Positions 43,204 to 53,500 of a stretch of DNA of 64,000 nt are shown piece by piece. The position numbers and the translations under genes were made by a program. Below the pieces are notes generated by a model. It was given only the letters and a program-made list of their open reading frames with translations, had not been told where the DNA came from and searched no databases. The stretch lies in contig CBDBOO010000062.1 of the NCBI GenBank assembly GCA_965208385.1, forward strand, positions 1 to 64,000, in the 5' to 3' direction. This stretch comes from Endozoicomonas sp965208385. Its GTDB lineage: Bacteria; Pseudomonadota; Gammaproteobacteria; Pseudomonadales; Endozoicomonadaceae. Each line of letters starts with the position of its first letter. The stretch's first letter is position 1.

Positions 43204-44533
43204 GGCTCTACCTCAGATTGTGTGGGTAAATTTCAGCGCTTCACCCCTCTTGGATAAAGATCAAGGCCACCACAATGAAAGTAAATTGCAGTTTTGAACC
43301 TTTCTCTGTTTCTGTAGCCGTAGGCTCGACCCTTGAGTCGCTGTATCTTTCCATTCATGCCTTCTGCACGGCCATTGTCGGCTTTCAGAACTATTGCGTT
43401 AATAATTCCCCACAGGTGTTCTTTGATCATCTTGGCCACTTTACGAACAGGTTCAAGCCGACACCTCAGTGCCCAGCTCAGCCACCGTTTCCATGCCTTG
43501 ATAGCCCAAGCTCGTGATGTGTAATTCCACAGTGTCATCGCCATCTCTTTGATGGCCCAGGCTCGTGCTGTTTTCAGCTTTGAATCACGCAACGGCTCGA
43601 ACGCTTCCCACTTTTCATCGCTCATATTTTCAGGATTTGTTAGCCAGTCAAACCGGGTACCTTTGAGTAAGTCTGACCCTGTAGACATAAGCGCTTTATG
43701 CTCTTCTATGCGAACTTTATTGACCGCATTGCCTAAGTACTGGGCAACATGGAACTTGTCAAATGCTATTCGCTCCCTGGCTTCTGGCACATGCAATGTG
43801 ACTGCCTTGATAAAGGGCTTCCACATATCCATGGTAACGCATTCAATACCGGCTTTCTGGTCTGGCGTCAGGGTCTCAAAGTACTCATTGAGGCTGTCAG
43901 CTTTATGGTTGTCGGCCAAATGTAAAACAATGCCTTTTTCATGATCTGTAACCACAGTGACGTACTCACGCCTCTTCTGGAATGAGGTTTCGTCAACGGC
44001 TAACCGTTTGGGATTGTCGTGTACTCTGCGTGCCAGACCTCTCGCTACTGCACGCTGTTGGATACCGTCGATGGCATTCCAGCTAAGCTTCATTTGTTGG
44101 GCAACTGCACTGGTTGTTGCCTCTTTCAGCCAGTCAATAACAAGTGCTTCAAACAAGGCCGTAAAACCAGAGTTCGGTTCAGCCCATGGAACCTGTATTG
44201 TTTTTACACCGTGATCGGAACATTGTGTACGCGGAACATCAGCAATAAGGATGGTTTGAAACTGGCAGGTATCCAGATGCCGCCACTTCTTCTGACGTCG
44301 ATCGTAACCCGGAGAGGGTTTATCACAAACACTGCATTTAGAAGGCTTTTTGCCATCATGTTCGAGAAAGATTTCGACTTTTCCTTCAGTAATGGAGAGT
44401 TCCACGTGAGCGACATGCCACGGAGTTTCAACGCCAAGTATTTTAGAGTAGAGTTCTTTATCGCGCATGTCGGCATCCTTGCCTTGAAGTGTTCAATATA
44501 GATTAAATCACCCACTAAAATCAGGGAAGAGCC
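43204..44533 (-). mobile_element. ISL3-family insertion sequence, copy B (1330 bp)
   Basis: Flanked by a perfect 8-bp target duplication, CCAGTATC, at 43196-43203 and 44534-44541. Terminal repeats match those of copy A. It is inverted relative to copy A and separated from it by only 237 bp, forming a large imperfect palindrome. Confidence 0.93.
43233..44468 (-). CDS. ISL3-family transposase (copy B)
   Basis: 411 residues, near-identical to copy A (KKPSKC, GVKR), with intact zinc-binding N-terminus and DDE core. Inserted into the coiled-coil gene. Confidence 0.93.
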   Translation of the reverse strand: MRDKELYSKILGVETPWHVAHVELSITEGKVEIFLEHDGKKPSKCSVCDKPSPGYDRRQKKWRHLDTCQFQTILIADVPRTQCSDHGVKTIQVPWAEPNSGFTALFEALVIDWLKEATTSAVAQQMKLSWNAIDGIQQRAVARGLARRVHDNPKRLAVDETSFQKRREYVTVVTDHEKGIVLHLADNHKADSLNEYFETLTPDQKAGIECVTMDMWKPFIKAVTLHVPEARERIAFDKFHVAQYLGNAVNKVRIEEHKALMSTGSDLLKGTRFDWLTNPENMSDEKWEAFEPLRDSKLKTARAWAIKEMAMTLWNYTSRAWAIKAWKRWLSWALRCRLEPVRKVAKMIKEHLWGIINAIVLKADNGRAEGMNGKIQRLKGRAYGYRNRERFKTAIYFHCGGLDLYPRGVKR

Positions 44534-45040
44534 CCAGTATCTGATCTTCTTCTCGCAGGTCTCTAGTCAGCTGTTCAAGTTTTTGACTGAGGTTTTCTAT
44601 TTTTCCTTCAATTTGTTCTTTATCATTTTCAAGCTGTTTTTTTAAATGATCAGTTTTTGATTTTACAAAACCTGCACTTTCTTTTGACTCTTGATGGCGT
44701 TGTTCAGCTAAGGCTCGATCTTTTTCTTCTAACTCATTTTTAAGCGCTTCTACCTGTTGAACTACTTTTCTTATTTTATCCTGAGTATGAGCTTTTTGCT
44801 GCTCATATTGTTGTTCTGAAAGGCGTGTTGAATCAGCCTGAGATCGTTTTAAAGTATCGAGTTTTTTATTAAGGTCTTCTGCTTCAGTTTTTAATTCTGT
44901 ATTAATTGTATCAGCCAATCTTTTAAGTTTTTCCAGATCTTCCCGTACGACAGATAGAGCCGCCTCATTTTCCTCTGATTGATGTTGCTGACTTTCTTCC
45001 AGATTATCTGTTAGTTTATCTATTTTCTGGGTTAATAGTG
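44534..45040 (-). pseudogene. Coiled-coil protein gene fragment (N-terminal side lost)
   Basis: Continuous heptad-repeat coding sequence on the minus strand (KIDKLTDNLEESQQHQSEEN, DLNKKLDTLKRSQADSTRLS, LKNELEEKDRALAEQRHQES, IEGKIENLSQKLEQLTRDLR). It has no start codon of its own at the 45040 side, where it meets an IS-derived 33-nt fragment; the other side is cut by ISL3 copy B. A short stretch of the same sequence (44998-45040) is repeated at 46061-46100. Confidence 0.65.
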
Positions 45041-45073
45041 AAGGATTTCAACGCAGCCTCAGGGTCATCTGAT
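45041..45073. mobile_element. 33-nt fragment of the IS4-like element
   Basis: Exact match to 59627-59659 inside the transposase gene of the element at 59464-61081. Together with the right end of the same element at 45905-46060 it shows that an IS4-like copy was once here and was cut up by later events. Confidence 0.65.
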
Positions 45074-45813
45074 AAATTAGTTACACTAGCGAACCAGCAG
45101 TTCCCGATCATAAAGCGACGATGGATGTATAAATTTATTTACATTGCTTCAAAAAAGACTGACAAGCACATCCTTGCACTTAAAGTGCATCACTGAATTT
45201 ACTGTTTACCCTGAAACCCTGACTACATCTATATCCTATGAGCTGTTAATTTTAATCCGGCCCGGTTTTATACCTTTGTTAATCGCTTCATACAGCTCAT
45301 CCCAGCCATCAAGAAACCAAGACAGGAAAATGCGTGTCACTAACTTCCACAGGTAGGTTCGAACGCCTTTCGATCGTTCTTTTAAGGCCTTTTTAAACTC
45401 CGGGCTGGTCATTTCCTGAATTTGATCAACCATAAATGCCAAAAAGGTCAAATAAGCCAGGTTCGAAGCCAGATGATGCTTCCCATGACCGTAGTTATGC
45501 TCAATGTTGTAGCCTTGATTTTCAGGGTATTAAACGTTTGGTTTTCTATATGCCAGCGACATCGACCTGAAGAGGAAAGTCCTTTTGTATCATAACGGCT
45601 TCAACGGTTTCTTCTGTCAACTCAATATCAGTAACCCAGCACCAGGTCAGCAATTCCCCACGTTTCATTAAACCCCTTGGTATCACTAGCGTACGAAGTC
45701 GTATATATTTTGTATGCTCGTGATAAATAGTCGAGTTTTTGGGAAAAACTACATATCTCAACACGTAAGCAGCTGTAGCTGCGCCCTGCGTGTGATGCTT
45801 CTTATACGCTGTT
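45074..45813 (-). pseudogene. 3' fragment of a DDE transposase with truncated MITE
   Basis: Encodes the C-terminal part of the same transposase that is more complete at 46266-47793 (IQEMTSPEFKKALKERSKGV, LVTRIFLSWFLDGWDELYEA), with the WCWVTDIELTEETVEAVMI block upstream. From 45648 to 45813 it contains a truncated copy of the 196-bp MITE. It is broken by frameshifts. Confidence 0.7.
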
Positions 45814-45904
45814 GAATATGAATATCGTCTCTGAATTGGATAAATAGAAATTATCTGGTCGGTCAGACGTTCCTCAGTCTCAAATCAGAAAAACGCAGTA
45901 CTAG

Positions 45905-46060
45905 CGACACTTGACGGTTATAAAATGGGAATGTACCCTGTCAGCCTGCTGTTGTGTCGTTATCGTATCTCGCTGGGCTTGATGCAGGAGGCGCAGCAGT
46001 AGTCTGGTTTCGATATTCACATCAGAATATCCTGTCAAACGCTAAAAACTGCAGCATCGA
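45905..46060. mobile_element. Right-end remnant of the IS4-like element
   Basis: Nearly the same as 60923-61080, including the terminal AAAAACTGCAGCATCGA, but with two small internal deletions. No transposase is attached. Confidence 0.8.
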
Positions 46061-46265
46061 TCCAGATTATCTGGTTTATCTATTTTCTGGGTTAATAGTG
46101 AAGATAAATTAGTTACACTAGCGAACCAGCAGTTCCCGATCATAAAGCGACGATGGATGTATAAATTTATTTACAGCTTCAAAAAAGACTGACAAGCACA
46201 TCCTTGCACTTAAAGTGCATCACTGAATTTACTGTTTACCCTGAAACCCTGACTACATCTATATC

Positions 46266-47793
46266 CTATGAGCTGTTAATTTTAATCCGGCCCGGTTTTA
46301 TACCTTTGTTAATCGCTTCATACAGCTCATCCCAGCCATCAAGAAACCAAGACAGGAAAATGCGTGTCACTAACTTCCACAGGTATCGAACGCCTTTCGA
46401 TCGTTCTTTTAAGGCCTTTTTAAACTCCGGGCTGGTCATTTCCTGAATTTGATCAACCATAAATGCCAAAAAGGTCAAATAAGCCAGGTTCGAACAGATG
46501 ATGCTTCCCATGACCGTAGTTATGCTCAATGTTGTAGCCTTGATTTTTCAGGGTATTAAACGTTTGGTTTTCTATATGCCAGCGACATCGACCTCCTATC
46601 ATAACGGCTTCAACGGTTTCTTCTGTCAACTCAATATCAGTAACCCAGCACCAGGTCAATTCCCCACGTTTCATTAAACCCCTTGGTATCACTAGCGTAC
46701 GAAGTCGTATATATTTTGTATGCAGTCGAGTTTTTGGGAAAAACTACATATCTCAACACGTAAGCAGCTGTAGCTGCGCCCTGCGTGTGATGCTTCTTAT
46801 ACGCTGTTACCGATGTCGTATAAGCATGGGGAATAGCTGGCACCAGGTATGGCGTCTATATCGGTCTCTACATAATCCAGAACATTGACATCCATAGCGA
46901 ATTCGGATGCATTAAGTGGCACGTTATTGGCGTAACGAAACCAATGTTTTAGGCCCTGTTCTTTATTGATTATCTCATGGTATTTGATATTGCCCTGTTC
47001 ACACAGCGCATCCATAGCCTCAATAAGCGATAGATGATTTCCATCTTTGGCAACGATAATATAATGCCATTCATAGCCCTTGATCAGTTCAATGGTGGGG
47101 TTGTCAGCGTAAAGACCATCCAAAAGAACGATAAAATCAAGATGAGGGTGCTCTCGCTTCATGTGTGCCAGATAGCGTTATATTGCGTTTTTTTCACAGT
47201 CATTTTTGGTGGCACCATCCTGAAGAACGATGGCTTCCGGTGCAAAGGGAATGACTGTTTTTTGGTCAGGATGAACTATGCAACCACCCATCAAGTTGTG
47301 ATAATAGGATTCGTTGGTTTTTCCCTTATTCTTTACACAACAATCGTTGCAACGGCACTCCCCGGAATAAAAGAGACCTGTTCCATCAACAGGCATCAGA
47401 TAATAGTCTTTTGAATTCGAAGGCCTTGAGAAGTTTGTTTCGTTGAACCAGGGAGAAAAGTTTTTTGAATGGCTTGCGAAACTCGCCTGGATCTATTGGA
47501 TCAAGAATTTCTCTCATGTGGGTATCACAAGGCACCTTGCCGTCTTTCACGTGATAAAGAGTTTCAAGGTTATGGCGAATAACAGGGTCGGCCTGATCAG
47601 TATCAAACGACAGAAGTGAATCATACTTCTGATGCATCATGGCAAAGGCAGATTTTGCAAAGTTGGGAAAAGGGATGCCATTGGCACAATGGTTAGGGCG
47701 GTAATCCGGGATTTGATCAAAGCATTTACAGACCTGAAGGATTAGGTTATTAACATTAAGATGCTTGCTGTATTTCTGGAGAGCAGTAGTCAT
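46266..47793 (-). pseudogene. Frameshifted DDE transposase, interrupted by a MITE
   Basis: Pieces in order are: 47793-47386 (N-terminal, CFDQIPDYRPNHCANGIPFP), 47396-47178 (MPVDGTGLFYSGECRC, first Asp), 47162-46797 (LDFIVLLDGLYADNPTIELI, second Asp), then after the MITE 46637-46453 (CRWHIENQTFNTLKNQGYN, the Glu and the H-G-K tail) and 46529-46266 (C-terminus). The DDE residues are recognisable as an IS4-superfamily transposase, but at least three frameshifts and the MITE make it non-functional. Exact IS family not assigned. Confidence 0.75.
46657..46839. mobile_element. 196-bp-type MITE inserted in the DDE transposase (copy with deletions)
   Basis: Bounded by a perfect 9-bp target duplication, GCACCAGGT, at 46648-46656 and 46840-46848. 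The sequence matches the intact copy at 50161-50356 except for small deletions (183 bp remain). Confidence 0.85.
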
Positions 47794-47879
47794 GATTGAC
47801 TCAACGGCGACTGATATCAGGTCTTTCTATTTTAGTCTCTTGAGTCTGCGAAAACATTTTTTTTGGCCATCCCGTAGAC

Positions 47880-49379
47880 CTAGTCTCGCAAAGAGTTGAA
47901 TAATCGACGGGAATTGCTGCTAGCGAACAGAGCAGGGATAAATCCCAGATTGGGCAGTGAATTCAGCTTCCTCTGCATCTCATTCAGTGAAGAGGTAAAC
48001 CGAACGAAGCTATTGGATACTCTACTGGCGTCGATGGGGCTGGCATTGGATGCACCAGCATTTCCACTGGCAACGGCAACGGGTGCAACAGGCGGTTCTA
48101 CAAATGCTGGTTCCAGTGCAGGTGCAGACGTTTGAGTACCCTCATAGGGGATTAAGAGCTTTGGTTCTAGCTCTACAGAAACCTTACTCTTCACCTCACC
48201 CTTTCCGGTCTGTGGTGCCCCGGTGCCTGCTTCAGCTGTTGAGTCAGTTTTAGTGTCAGCGGGCGAGTGTGTTGAACGGTCAGGCTTTGCTGCAGCCGTT
48301 GCCTGAGTACCTTCCCCAGTTGCTGGTTTGTCAGTTACCACGGGTACTTCTGAAGTCGTTCTTCGACGTGAAGTATCGGGCTCTAGCTGCACCTTCTCTT
48401 GAGCAGCTTTGACTCTCCGTGATGATGTAGAGGTTTTTCCGGGGGCAACAGTAATTGTTGGCTTTACTGGAATCGCTGGTTTTATATCGGTTGATCTTTT
48501 TGTTTGTGAGTGGCCAGTACTCTCCTTACTGCCTTTAGATGAATCAACAGCTGCTTCAGTTTCGAGAGATTCTGCAGGTACCTGATCTTCACCTTGAGCT
48601 GCTGCTGTTACTGGCTGATTTTCAATATGAACAACAGGAACAGGGGGTATCTGCTGAATAGAACTATGGCCACCCAGTAATTGCTGATGGAGGTTTAATA
48701 ACATCTGGTTTAAGCGTGCCAGTTCGGAAGAGAACATTTTGACTACAGAGCCAATTTGTTGTTGCATAATCAGGCTGGTTTTGTCCTGTAAATCAGTGGT
48801 TTATTTTTTTAAATGTCGTAGCTTTTTTTCAGATGAATCCTTGCTCTGTGTAAATGTTTCATTTAGATCTGTATTGGATTGTAGAACTTCTGAAAGTTGT
48901 CTTGATACTGATTCAACTCTTTTTTGAAGTCGGGATATGTCTTTTTTAAGTCGTCAATATAGGCTGATGTTTCATGATCATCATCTTCACTATCTGGATC
49001 GGCTGTTGATAAAGATCTGTTAATTTGACCGCTGGCTGTATCTTGATCAGTGCTTGAATAGGCTGTTCCGGAAACCAGAATATTTAATATTAAATAGAGT
49101 CCAAAGGTTATAAGTCGGCTATGTTCCCGTCAATAGTTGGGAGCACTAAAGTCCTATAAAAACTTTATTTTCCTGCTCCACATATGGCTATTCATGAGAT
49201 AGGAAGGTATCCCAGAACAAATCGCTGTTCTTTGGGCAATAAACAAATGCAATATACAAGATTTAGTCATATCTCTACTTTATAAGGCACGTCTGTAGCC
49301 CTGTAAACATAGGGAGTAAGCAATACAACTATTGGCGGGAACATAGCCTTATAAGTCTGTTAATGATTGAATTATTCAT
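47880..49379 (-). pseudogene. Exported coiled-coil/Pro-Ser-rich protein, triply disrupted
   Basis: The reading can be rebuilt from ATG 49379. MNNSIINRL is interrupted by the MITE at 49117-49348; then comes ITFGLYLILNILVSGTA, which completes a signal peptide. A one-base slip in the T6 run at 48942-48947 breaks the frame after YIDDLKK, and the coil DISRLQKRVESVSRQLSEV then runs on to an in-frame TAA at 48801-48803 (probably from CAA). The same frame resumes as TTDLQDKTSLIMQQQIGSVV and runs to 47880. Removing MITE plus one duplication and restoring one base gives 420 codons. The intact 3' part (from ATG 48767, 295 residues) is Ser/Thr/Pro/Lys-rich with a C-terminal helical tail (FTSSLNEMQRKLNSLPNLGF). 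Function unknown; it resembles exported coiled-coil effectors only in general composition. Confidence 0.75.
49117..49348. mobile_element. 232-bp MITE, copy 1 (inside signal peptide)
   Basis: The terminal inverted repeats run inward from GGCTATGTTCCCG and extend to about 23 bp with one mismatch. It is flanked by the 9-bp duplication TTATAAGTC at 49108-49116 and 49349-49357. It is an inverted copy of the element at 49867-50098, essentially identical over the full length. No ORF inside. Confidence 0.93.
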
Positions 49380-49866
49380 TTCATTTTTTTGTTTTAAATT
49401 TTATTAATTTCGGGAAAAAACTGCAAAGAAATAATAGTATCTTAATTTATATTCATCAAGATTCTGTTAGTTAAAAGTACCTGATTATTGTTGTGTGATT
49501 GTCGGCTTGAAAACCTTTGTCGGTGTATCAGTTTTTATGGCTAAAGCTTTGTTGAGTTAGCTTTATATATAAGTAATAATGGGTTTTTCTCTTGTGCTTG
49601 GTTGATTTTGTTTTCTGGTAGATCAGAAAAAAGCTTTTTCGAGAAAGTAATTTTAGTGTGTCGAGTCAGGTTGGTTTTTTTTGATTAACTGCTCGATTAA
49701 TATAAGTGAAGGATAAACGAAAAGAAAAAGTAATTATCAGATGTAAGATATTTTCATTTAGTTCTTATGTAAGTGCAAATATTATTGTGTCCGGTTTATT
49801 ACGATGAAATATATCGTGCTGAAGAATTCTTTTCTATAACTTAACTGTTTTATAACGTCCATGCTT
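49358..49866. other. AT-rich spacer between the two MITE copies
   Basis: About 500 bp of very AT-rich DNA. Its left edge encodes the first residues of the disrupted coiled-coil protein (ATG 49379, minus strand) and presumably its promoter. Nothing else supported. Confidence 0.5.
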
Positions 49867-50098
49867 GGCTATGTTCCCGCCAATAGTTGTATTGCTTACT
49901 CCCTATGTTTACAGGGCTACAGACGTGCCTTATAAAGTAGAGATATGACTAAATCTTGTATATTGCATTTGTTTATTGCCCAAAGAACAGCGATTTGTTC
50001 TGGGATACCTTCCTATCTCATGAATAGCCATATGTGGAGCAGGAAAATAAAGTTTTTATAGGACTTTAGTGCTCCCAACTATTGACGGGAACATAGCC
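49867..50098. mobile_element. 232-bp MITE, copy 2
   Basis: Same element in opposite orientation, with its own 9-bp target duplication TCCATGCTT at 49858-49866 and 50099-50107. Independent duplications at both copies show two separate insertions. Confidence 0.93.
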
Positions 50099-50160
50099 TC
50101 CATGCTTAGTGAGATCGCATCGATTGATAGCATCGATTAACAGTGTGGGTTATCTGATAT

Positions 50161-50356
50161 CAGCAATTCCCCACGTTTCATTAAACCCCTTGGTATCACT
50201 AGCGTACGAAGTCGTATATATTTTGTATGCTCGTGATAAATAGTCGAGTTTTGGGAAAAATTACATATCTCAACACGTAAGCAGCTGTAGCTGCGCCCTG
50301 CGTGTGATGCTTCTTATACGCTGTTACCGATGTCGTATAAGCATGGGGAATAGCTG
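50161..50356. mobile_element. 196-bp MITE, intact copy
   Basis: Terminal repeats CAGCAATTCCCCA and its near-exact reverse complement (one mismatch), flanked by the 9-bp duplication ATCTGATAT at 50152-50160 and 50357-50365. It is the same element as at 46657-46839 and 45648-45813. It lies in the upstream region of the large exported protein gene. Confidence 0.9.
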
Positions 50357-50532
50357 ATCTGATATTGGATTTGAATCTCGTTGCATTTTTATTAAGAAAA
50401 AATAGATGTATATGAGAATCAGATGCACCGGTTCTGGTGCAGAATGTTTGTTCGTCCTTTAATACCCGGAGGGTTTAGACTTTCAGTCGAGACGGCAATG
50501 TTATAAAGCTGTCGCAGCTGTGACAAACAGAG

Positions 50533-53500
50533 GTGGAAACCATCATCCTTAAAATCAGAGAAAAAAAATTATTGTCCTTAGTGAGTGACTGTGGATCAAA
50601 GAAAGCTGTATCTTTGTTTTTACTTTTCATTGTTTTGTTGTTTCCTGTTCCTGGTAACCCTCTTTTAGCTGGCATATATGATATCGATTTTCCGGTTGCG
50701 AGCTCAGCCCATATATCCACTTACTTAAAAGTTCCTTCTCAATCACTGCATTTCCTACCCGAACCCCTGATTCTGACAAATGATAAGAAGGGTGAGTCGG
50801 AGTCAGGTGCGTTATCAAAGTGGTGGCTGTTTTTCATAGTCTGGTTTCAGGGCTGGTTCAGCATAGCTCAAACAGATACTCAGAACGAGGAGGAGGGTAT
50901 TGATGGTGACCACTGCAGTAAACTGATGCAGCCTTCAGAGTTTCTCGATGATGCTGTTGAATCAATGCCAGAAAACTGTGAACTGGTTATATTTACCGGA
51001 GAAGTGTATGCCAGGGGAATGGTCACGCTGAATACAGGACAATCCATACGAGTGATGGTATCAGGGGGGAAAGAGGCGTTCTGTTATTACGGGTTAAATT
51101 ATTCTTACAGTGAAGATGATGGATACTGGCATCTGATTTTTAATGGTCATTCTCCCGACACATATTATCAGAATTCAGAAACGGCCAGACTGATAACGGT
51201 GAATGGTCAGCAGCCTTCAATTCTGATTAATGGGCATGATGTTCAGATTGATTCTCATCTGTTATTACCGGTCAATACAGGTGATCTACCTACCGATCAC
51301 TTAACCGGAATCGCTTTCTCTGACCCCGGCTGGATTCAGACATTCCTGGGGCTCTCAGTGTATCAAAATGACGAATCTCCAGACTTATGCCCAGCTTCCA
51401 TCGAATTGGGCCGTCATGAGGCTTTCCTTGAAGTGTCCGGCTCACTACCCCGAATATTTAGCCTTCCTTTGGCCGGCGAAGACAAAAAGGGGAAAAGAGT
51501 TTCAAGATCATCAAGTTTCAGGGAACAAAAACGAAGTTCTTCAGACCCACGTGATCAGACGGGCAGCTCTCGAGGAGAAAGTTCTGCTTCCAGTACAGGC
51601 AGTGGCGGTGATGGCCGCAAACCACCCAATCCATGGAAGCCTCTACTGGAAGTTGGCAGTGATTTTCAGGAAGAGGAAGAGGCCCTGTTAAAACTGTGGA
51701 AGTTCTTGATGGCATTTCTGGAGGTGGGGAATGTCGACTGGGATAATGAATTTATCCGTCGCATTGGAACTCTTTACCATGCTATTGCTAATCACTCCAA
51801 TTCCTCGGGAAGGTTGATCAATAATTATCAACAGGCGATCAACCGGCTGTTAGGGGCAGGCGGACAATTAGTCATAGGCCGTGGTTACACTCAGGCAAAC
51901 ATTGAAATGTTACTGAACCAGCAGCAAGACTTGATTACCATGCTGTTGAATAATCAATCAGACCTTCCCTTGTTGCTACAACGTTTTCTGGAGACTGTTT
52001 TTTCAGATTGTCCATTAACCGTACTCAATGAAATCAGCCTCAATACATCACTGAGACATCAATTTTCCCGTAATCCAGATACTATCAGCCAGCCTGGTTC
52101 CGGATTACAGCGTCAGCGTTCTTTGCATTTTCCGAAGCATGCTCAGCGACAGTCGTCGTTTAATAGTTTTGGTGTCGTCAGGCATTCTGATACCAATCTG
52201 GTATTCAGTCAGCGACCGTCAGTTGAGCCAGCTCAACGAGTTCGATCTAAAAGAAGGGCTACCGTTGGAAGGGCTCACTCCTTCAATAGTCAGCGAAATA
52301 TTCCCTCTGTTCAAACCAGGAGGGATTTTGACGAAAGAGAATCTCACCGACAAAGCTTTTATTTACCCCAATTCGACCAATCCTATCCAAGACAACCAGT
52401 AACCTTAGAAAGTCGAATTAAAGAAAGGCCTCAGTCAACGGCATTTGGAACACTGGACCGGAATGGGGCTGGTCGTTATTCAGACAGGCAAGCGCGAAGT
52501 TTTCCGGGTGTTATTATTCCAAAAGGAAGCAATGATCCAGAAAGCTGGGCACCTTCAATACCTTCACCAGGCAGTGTTGTGCAGGTACCAGGCAGAACGG
52601 GTTCAGTCCATAACCATGACATCAAATCAGGAACTGATGTATCCAGAAATGTGCCTGGAAGGCATTCAATGGATAGCCGTAAAATGAAAAAAAAACACAC
52701 CTCTGTAGGCCCCCCGAACCCCGGGCTTGCCAGCATTCAGGAAGATACAGCCGTAGGAAGAGCTGTTAAACCCTTCCTTGAACGGAACCGGTTTAGAAAC
52801 CGTCATCATCCCGAGGCTGAATTTATTCATCCATTAAGTATTGCTTTAACAGCAAAAACTGGCAAACCTGAAACTGAAGTAGCTAGTGAGTCTAAGCCTG
52901 TTAGTATTCCTGAGGGTGAGCCATTGTCTCCTCCAGTGGAGAGTGATATTGAAAAACTGATAGATTTTGATCAGCTTCCGAGACTTGAAAGTGTTGGGGA
53001 TGATATTCCTGTTCTTCCACAACAACCAGCTAACCCTGTGCCTTCTGGGAACCTTGACGCAGGAAACCAGGCAGAGGCAGTGAGTCAACCTGGGTCTTTA
53101 TCTTCAGGGCAGCCAGCTGATGAAGCCAGAGAAGAGGATGCCGTCCAACCACGCACGCCTGCTAACCCTGTGCCTTCTGGGAACCTTGACGCAGGAAACC
53201 AGGCAGAGGCAGTGAGTCCCCCTGGGTCTTTAACTTCAGGGCAGCCAGATGATGAAGCCAGAGAGGAGGATGCCGTCCAACCACGCACGCCTGCTAACCC
53301 TGTGCCTTCTGGGAACCTTGACGCAGGAAACCAGGCAGAGGCAGTGAGTCAACCTGGGTCTTTATCTTCAGGGCAGCCAGGTGATGAAGCCATAGAGGAG
53401 GATACCGTCCAACCACGCACGTCTGCTAACCCTGTGCCTTCTGGTAATCTTGACGCAGGAAACCAGGCAGAGGCAGTGAGCCAACCTGGGTCTTTAACTT

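Noticed and set aside
49117..50098. Inverted 232-bp pair as the ends of one composite transposon or as attachment sites
   Set aside because: Each copy has its own different 9-bp duplication, so they are independent MITE insertions and not ends of one unit.
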